NCBI GenBank assembly: GCA_934515035.1
Contig: CAKSXP010000050.1
Coordinates: 1 to 9,485, forward strand
Source: an uncultured Oscillospiraceae bacterium
GTDB lineage: Bacteria > Bacillota > Clostridia > Oscillospirales > Oscillospiraceae
Length of the DNA stretch: 9,485 bases
Direction: 5' to 3'
Made by a program: the position numbers and the translations under genes. This document shows, in pieces, positions 6,437 through 9,485 of this stretch. The notes under the pieces are model-generated. The model did no database searches and was not told where the DNA came from. It was given only the letters and a program-made list of their open reading frames with translations. Each line of letters begins with the position of its first letter. The stretch's first letter is position 1.

Positions 6437-6467
6437 ATTAATCGTTGGTTTCCTTAACAGGTATGGT

Positions 6468-7670
6468 TCAGCACATCTCAAGGACACCAGCAGCGCCCAT
6501 GCCGCCGCCGATGCACATGGTGACGAGAGCATACTTGCCGCCGATCTCGCGCAGACGGTCAATTGCCTTGCCGACGAGGATAGCGCCGGTGCAGCCGAGG
6601 GGATGGCCAAGAGCCATAGCGCCGCCGTAGGGGTTGACCTTGTCGAGAGGCATCTTCAGCTCGCGCATGCAGGGGATAGCCTGTGCGGCAAAAGCTTCGT
6701 TGATCTCGATGGTGTCCATGTCGTCCATGGTCACGCCAGCGCGGGCAAGAGCCTTCGGGGTGGCGTAGATGGGGCCAGTGCCCATGTACTCTGCGTTGCA
6801 GCCTGCAACGGCAAAGCTCTTCAGACGGCAGATGGGAGTGGCGCCGATAGCGGCAGCCTTCTCAGCGCTCATCAGAACGACGAAAGCAGCGCAGTCGTTG
6901 GTCTGGCTGGAGGTAGCGGCAGTGACAAGTCCGCCTTCCTCTGCGGGCAGGAAGCAGGGCTTCAGCTTTGCAAGGCCTTCCAGGTTGGTGGTGGGGCGGA
7001 TGCCCTCATCCTGGGTGACAACGATGGGCTGTCCATCCTCGCCGAGAACGGGGGTGCCATCGGAATTGGTAACGGTTACGGGGATGATGGAGGGAGCGAG
7101 CTTACCCTCAGCCTGAGCCTTGGCGGCCTTGGCGTGGGACTCGACAGCCAGCTGATCCATCTCTTCACGGGTGACGCCGTACTTCTTGGCAACGTTCTCA
7201 GCGGTCATACCCATGCTCATGTAAGCGCCGGGATAGTTCTTGACGAGCCACTGGTCGTCGCACTTGCCCTGGTAGCTGGGGTAGGAGTTGAAGGTCAGGG
7301 ACATGGACTCGACGCCGCCGGCGACATAGACATCGCCCTGTCCGCAAGCGATAGCGTTGGCAGCGGTGCTGATGGCCTGGAGACCACCGGAGCAGAAGCG
7401 GTTGAGGGTCATGCCGGAGATGGAGTCGGGCAGACCGGCGCGGTTGACGATGAGCTGAGAAACGTTCATGGAAGTCTCGCCAAACTGCATGGCGCAGCCC
7501 ATGATAACATCCTCGATGTCATTGGGGTCGAGCTGAGGAACGCGGGCGAGAACGCCGTTGAGGACCTGAGCACCGTACTCGATGGGGTGCATCTTGGCAA
7601 AGCTGCCCTTGAAAGCGCGGGTAGCAGCGCTGCGGCCATAGGCAACTATGACAACATCTTTCATTTCCAT
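6468..7670 (-). CDS. thl: Acetyl-CoA acetyltransferase (thiolase)
   Basis: A 400-residue thiolase of usual length. It condenses two acetyl-CoA to acetoacetyl-CoA, the entry step to butyrate, or cleaves ketoacyl-CoAs in the reverse direction. The nucleophilic cysteine is C93 in [11 protein letters not shown] (90-100). The C-terminal catalytic residues are H356 in [11 protein letters not shown] (349-359) and C386 in CIGGGMGAA (386-394). NEAFA (324-328) is the usual active-site loop. The CSGGLQ sequence looks more like the broad acetyl-CoA C-acyltransferase/FadA side than the classical clostridial ThlA, so a preference for longer ketoacyl chains is possible. The context favours the four-carbon route. 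The start at 7670 is chosen because AGGAGG (7681-7686) lies 10 bases upstream; a second in-frame ATG two codons later is less well placed. It is the last gene of the crt-hbd-thl cluster, 57 bases after hbd. Codon use is narrow, with AAG, GGC and CTG favoured, as in highly expressed genes. Confidence 0.93.
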   Translation of the reverse strand: MEMKDVVIVAYGRSAATRAFKGSFAKMHPIEYGAQVLNGVLARVPQLDPNDIEDVIMGCAMQFGETSMNVSQLIVNRAGLPDSISGMTLNRFCSGGLQAISTAANAIACGQGDVYVAGGVESMSLTFNSYPSYQGKCDDQWLVKNYPGAYMSMGMTAENVAKKYGVTREEMDQLAVESHAKAAKAQAEGKLAPSIIPVTVTNSDGTPVLGEDGQPIVVTQDEGIRPTTNLEGLAKLKPCFLPAEEGGLVTAATSSQTNDCAAFVVLMSAEKAAAIGATPICRLKSFAVAGCNAEYMGTGPIYATPKALARAGVTMDDMDTIEINEAFAAQAIPCMRELKMPLDKVNPYGGAMALGHPLGCTGAILVGKAIDRLREIGGKYALVTMCIGGGMGAAGVLEMC

Positions 7671-7707
7671 TTGGGATTTTCCTCCTAAAAAAATGTGTGT
7701 GGGTTCG

Positions 7708-7741
7708 CTATAATTTAAGTCAGAGACTTATTTGTTGTAAA
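7708..7741 (-). promoter_or_regulatory. Weak candidate internal promoter before the thiolase gene
   Basis: On the minus strand TTTACA (7741-7736) and TAAATT (7717-7712) are spaced by 18 bases, matching the consensus at 5/6 and 4/6. It overlaps the end of hbd and would give the thiolase its own transcript of about 35 bases of leader. AT-rich spacers often hold such matches by chance, so confidence is low. Confidence 0.2.
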
Positions 7742-8582
7742 CGTACCAGCCTTCGCCGGACTTCTGGCCGAACTTGCCCTCGGAGATCTTCTCGAGGACG
7801 GACTTCGGAGCAGCCCAAGTGGTGACGTCCAGAGCGGACAGGCTCTCGCAGACTGCGGGGAAGGTGTCCAGACCGGAGAGGTCCATCATCTGGAAGGGGC
7901 CCATGGGGTGGTTCAGGCCGTTCTTGATAGCCAGGTCGATGTCGGTGGTGGAAGCAACGCCGTCCTCATAGACATGGATGGCTTCGAGCATGAAGGCAAA
8001 CAGGCAGCGGTTGACGATGAATCCCGGGGTGTCCTTGCAGACCTTGACGGAGATCTTGCCCAGACCGTCGCAGAGTTCCTTGACAGCGGCGTAGGTCTCT
8101 TCGCTGGTGCCCTGGCCGAGGATGATCTCAACGAGCTTCATGACGGGAACGGGGCTGAAGAAGTGCATGCCGATGAAACGGGAAGGATCCTTAACGGCAG
8201 TGGAGATCTCGGTGATGCTGATGGAAGAGGTGTTGGTGGCGAGGATAGCATCGGGCTTGCAGATAGCGTCGAGCTTGGTGAAGAATTCCTTCTTCAGAGC
8301 GGGATCCTCGGAGATGGCTTCGATGACGATATCGCTGTCGGCGACGTCCTCGAGAGTGCTGGTGGTCTTGATGTTGGCAACTGCGGCAGCCTTGGCTTCC
8401 TCAGTCATGCGGCCCTTCTCGACATTGCGGCCATAAGCCTTCTCTATCTTAGCGACAGCAGCGGCAACCTTCTCGGGGTTGCGGCCATAAAGCAGGACCT
8501 CGTAGCCCTTGCTGGCAGCATGCTGAACTATGCCGGAACCCATCTGGCCCTGGCCAAGAACTGCAATCTTCTTGATGGACAT
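7728..8582 (-). CDS. hbd: 3-hydroxybutyryl-CoA dehydrogenase
   Basis: A 284-residue protein, the normal length for Hbd. It interconverts acetoacetyl-CoA and 3-hydroxybutyryl-CoA with NAD(P)H in the cytoplasm. The N-terminal Rossmann fold has VLGQGQMGSGI (8-18). Catalytic residues are visible in the usual places: S119 in NTSS, H140 in IGMHFFSPVPVMKLVE, E152, and N191 in PGFIVNR. The C-terminal dimerisation domain carries NHPMGPFQMMDLSGLD (224-239) and ends in SGEGWYVYNK. After the second beta strand the sequence is LLYGRNPEK (30-38), with Gly33-Arg34-Asn35 where NAD-dependent homologues such as the C. acetobutylicum enzyme carry Asp; this suggests use of NADP(H), an inference. The start is supported by AGGAGG (8590-8595) 7 bases upstream. 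It sits between crt and the thiolase, matching the order of reactions in the pathway. Confidence 0.95.
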   Translation of the reverse strand: MSIKKIAVLGQGQMGSGIVQHAASKGYEVLLYGRNPEKVAAAVAKIEKAYGRNVEKGRMTEEAKAAAVANIKTTSTLEDVADSDIVIEAISEDPALKKEFFTKLDAICKPDAILATNTSSISITEISTAVKDPSRFIGMHFFSPVPVMKLVEIILGQGTSEETYAAVKELCDGLGKISVKVCKDTPGFIVNRCLFAFMLEAIHVYEDGVASTTDIDLAIKNGLNHPMGPFQMMDLSGLDTFPAVCESLSALDVTTWAAPKSVLEKISEGKFGQKSGEGWYVYNK

Positions 8583-8622
8583 TGTGTTTCCTCCTATAAA
8601 ATAAAATATAATTTTGCTTATT

Positions 8623-8657
8623 GCACCTCCTGCCCTGCTTTGCAGAGCAGGAGGCGC
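8623..8657 (-). other. Intercistronic hairpin between crt and hbd
   Basis: An imperfect inverted repeat. The outer stem CCTCCTGC (8626-8633) pairs with GCAGGAGG (8647-8654), the inner stem CTGC (8635-8638) with GCAG (8642-8645), around a TTT loop, with a one-base mismatch between the stems and two further pairs outside. On the transcribed strand it starts 10 bases after the crt stop. It is followed by an AT-rich tract and the hbd ribosome-binding site, not by a clean U-run. It is more likely an mRNA processing/stability element or a leaky terminator that sets crt to hbd ratios than a full stop. Confidence 0.6.
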
Positions 8658-8667
8658 ATTTGGGGTA

Positions 8668-9485
8668 TCAGTTGTTCGTGAATACAGCCGTTCTCTTCTC
8701 GATCATCGCGGCCATTCCCTCTTTCTGGTCGTGAGTATCGAACAGAAGAGTGAACTCGGTAGTCTCCTGAGACTTACCGGCGGCGACGGTCTCGATAGCG
8801 GCCTTGTTGATCGCGGCCTTTGCGGAGGCAAGCGCACAGCCGGGCTTTGCGATCAGAGCCTTTGCGATCTCAACGGCCTTGCCGTAGATCGCGTCGTACT
8901 CGGCCTTTGCAGCCTCGGCTTCGGCGGCTTTGGAAGCTGCCTTTGCAGCATTGATCTCTTCCTCGTTTCCGCTGAGCTTTGCCGCCTTCAGGGCACCCTT
9001 TGTCTCCTTGACCTTGGCAGTGAGCTCCGCGGGGCATTCGGCGAACCAGTTGAGCAGACCAAGCTTGTAAGCCTCTGCGCCGGGGATCATCGGGGTCAGC
9101 ATGACGAGTTCCTTGGCCTTTGCGGGACCGAGGATCGCGGTCGCACGGGCGCAGCCGTTGGCGCCGGGGATGATTCCGAGTCCGACCTCCGGAAAGGACA
9201 GCGTAGTGCGCGATCCGCCGACGCGGAAGTCGCAGGCGAGGGTCATCTCGCAGCCGCCGCCAAACGCAAATCCGCCGACTGCGGCGATGGTCGGGATGGG
9301 CATGGTCTCGAGTATGTTGTTGATATCGATGGCAAGGCCGCAGAACTCCTTGGCGTAGCGCGGAGTGGCCTCTGCCATTTCCTTGACGTCGGCGCCGGCT
9401 GCAAACGCGCGCTCGGAACCGGTCATGATCAGGACGCGGACGCTTTCATCAGCCTGTACGAGCTTGATAGCCTCCATGATGTCCC
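8668..9485 (-). CDS. crt: Enoyl-CoA hydratase / crotonase, 5' end outside window
   Basis: The gene runs off the right edge; 271 complete codons plus a partial one are visible, and about 40 N-terminal residues of a crotonase are missing. It reversibly hydrates crotonyl-CoA to 3-hydroxybutyryl-CoA. Counting from the Met whose codon starts at 9477: the first oxyanion-hole segment is RAFAAGADVKEMA (23-35), the second is GGFAFGGGCEM (68-78), and both crotonase catalytic glutamates are present as E77 (GGGCE) and E97 (FPEVGLG). GANGCAR (105-111) replaces the usual G-GGTQR. Between GLLNWFAE (140-147) and IAKALIAKP (204-212) lies a charged Ala/Lys/Glu-rich helical stretch about 45 residues longer than usual, including AAKAASKAAEAEAAKAEYDA (177-196). 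The Met at 9477 is internal, since the barrel homology continues upstream. It is the first visible gene of the crt-hbd-thl cluster; bcd and etf genes, if clustered, would lie upstream, beyond the window. Confidence 0.92.
   Translation of the reverse strand, partial: DIMEAIKLVQADESVRVLIMTGSERAFAAGADVKEMAEATPRYAKEFCGLAIDINNILETMPIPTIAAVGGFAFGGGCEMTLACDFRVGGSRTTLSFPEVGLGIIPGANGCARATAILGPAKAKELVMLTPMIPGAEAYKLGLLNWFAECPAELTAKVKETKGALKAAKLSGNEEEINAAKAASKAAEAEAAKAEYDAIYGKAVEIAKALIAKPGCALASAKAAINKAAIETVAAGKSQETTEFTLLFDTHDQKEGMAAMIEKRTAVFTNN

Noticed and set aside
6603..7688. 361-codon open frame on the plus strand opposite the thiolase gene
   Set aside because: The minus strand encodes an intact thiolase with all catalytic residues. 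The opposite frame is low-complexity Gly/Ala/Leu-rich sequence, a by-product of narrow codon use.
7709..7714. Perfect TATAAT on the plus strand in the hbd-thl gap, possibly an antisense promoter into hbd
   Set aside because: No -35 box at 16-18 bases upstream (that stretch is an A-run) and no extended -10 TG; likely chance in an AT-rich spacer.
7908..8681. 257-codon open frame on the plus strand opposite hbd
   Set aside because: Shadow of hbd codon bias; no family features and no start signals.

Overview
The window looks like chromosomal DNA of an anaerobic Clostridia-type Firmicute, probably a gut Oscillospiraceae-like butyrate producer. That is an inference from three things: strong AGGAGG ribosome-binding sites, GC-rich genes preferring C- and G-ending codons, and a crotonase / 3-hydroxybutyryl-CoA dehydrogenase / thiolase cluster. 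No tRNA, rRNA, CRISPR array, transposase or phage gene is visible, so the region looks like ordinary core or near-core chromosome, not a mobile island.

Left part (1-2150, + strand): a tight three-gene operon. It holds the C-terminal half of a TelA/KlaA toxic-anion-resistance protein (5' end outside the window), a small membrane-anchored divergent LemA-like protein, and a secreted, membrane-anchored TPM-domain protein with a Pro/His/Asn-rich then Gly-rich tail. A perfect 13-bp-stem hairpin at 2203-2230 ends it. The three products probably work together in cell-envelope upkeep or stress response.

Centre (2250-5860, + strand): two translationally coupled genes. One is a 671-residue flavin/Fe-S oxidoreductase of the 2,4-dienoyl-CoA reductase / trimethylamine dehydrogenase type; the other is a MATE-family multidrug/Na+(H+) antiporter whose start codon overlaps the oxidoreductase stop codon. 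A strong terminator hairpin (5807-5855) closes the unit. A single-gene unit follows: an Rrf2-family, probably Fe-S-sensing, regulator with its own recognisable promoter.

Right part (6403-9485, - strand): crt (5' end outside the window), hbd and a thiolase, read right to left. They encode the central four-carbon steps between acetyl-CoA and crotonyl-CoA: thiolase (2 acetyl-CoA to acetoacetyl-CoA), Hbd (to 3-hydroxybutyryl-CoA) and crotonase (to crotonyl-CoA). Butyryl-CoA dehydrogenase and EtfAB, expected in a complete butyrate route, are not in view. The cluster converges on the Rrf2 gene, and both share a perfect palindromic bidirectional terminator (6403-6436).

The points most worth a second look are: the oxidoreductase, which lacks the usual His/Tyr active-site segment; its coupling to a MATE exporter; a charged Ala-rich insertion of about 45 residues in crotonase; a Gly-Arg-Asn sequence in Hbd where NAD-dependent relatives carry Asp; and the TelA/LemA-like/TPM operon. 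I see no clearly unprecedented system.
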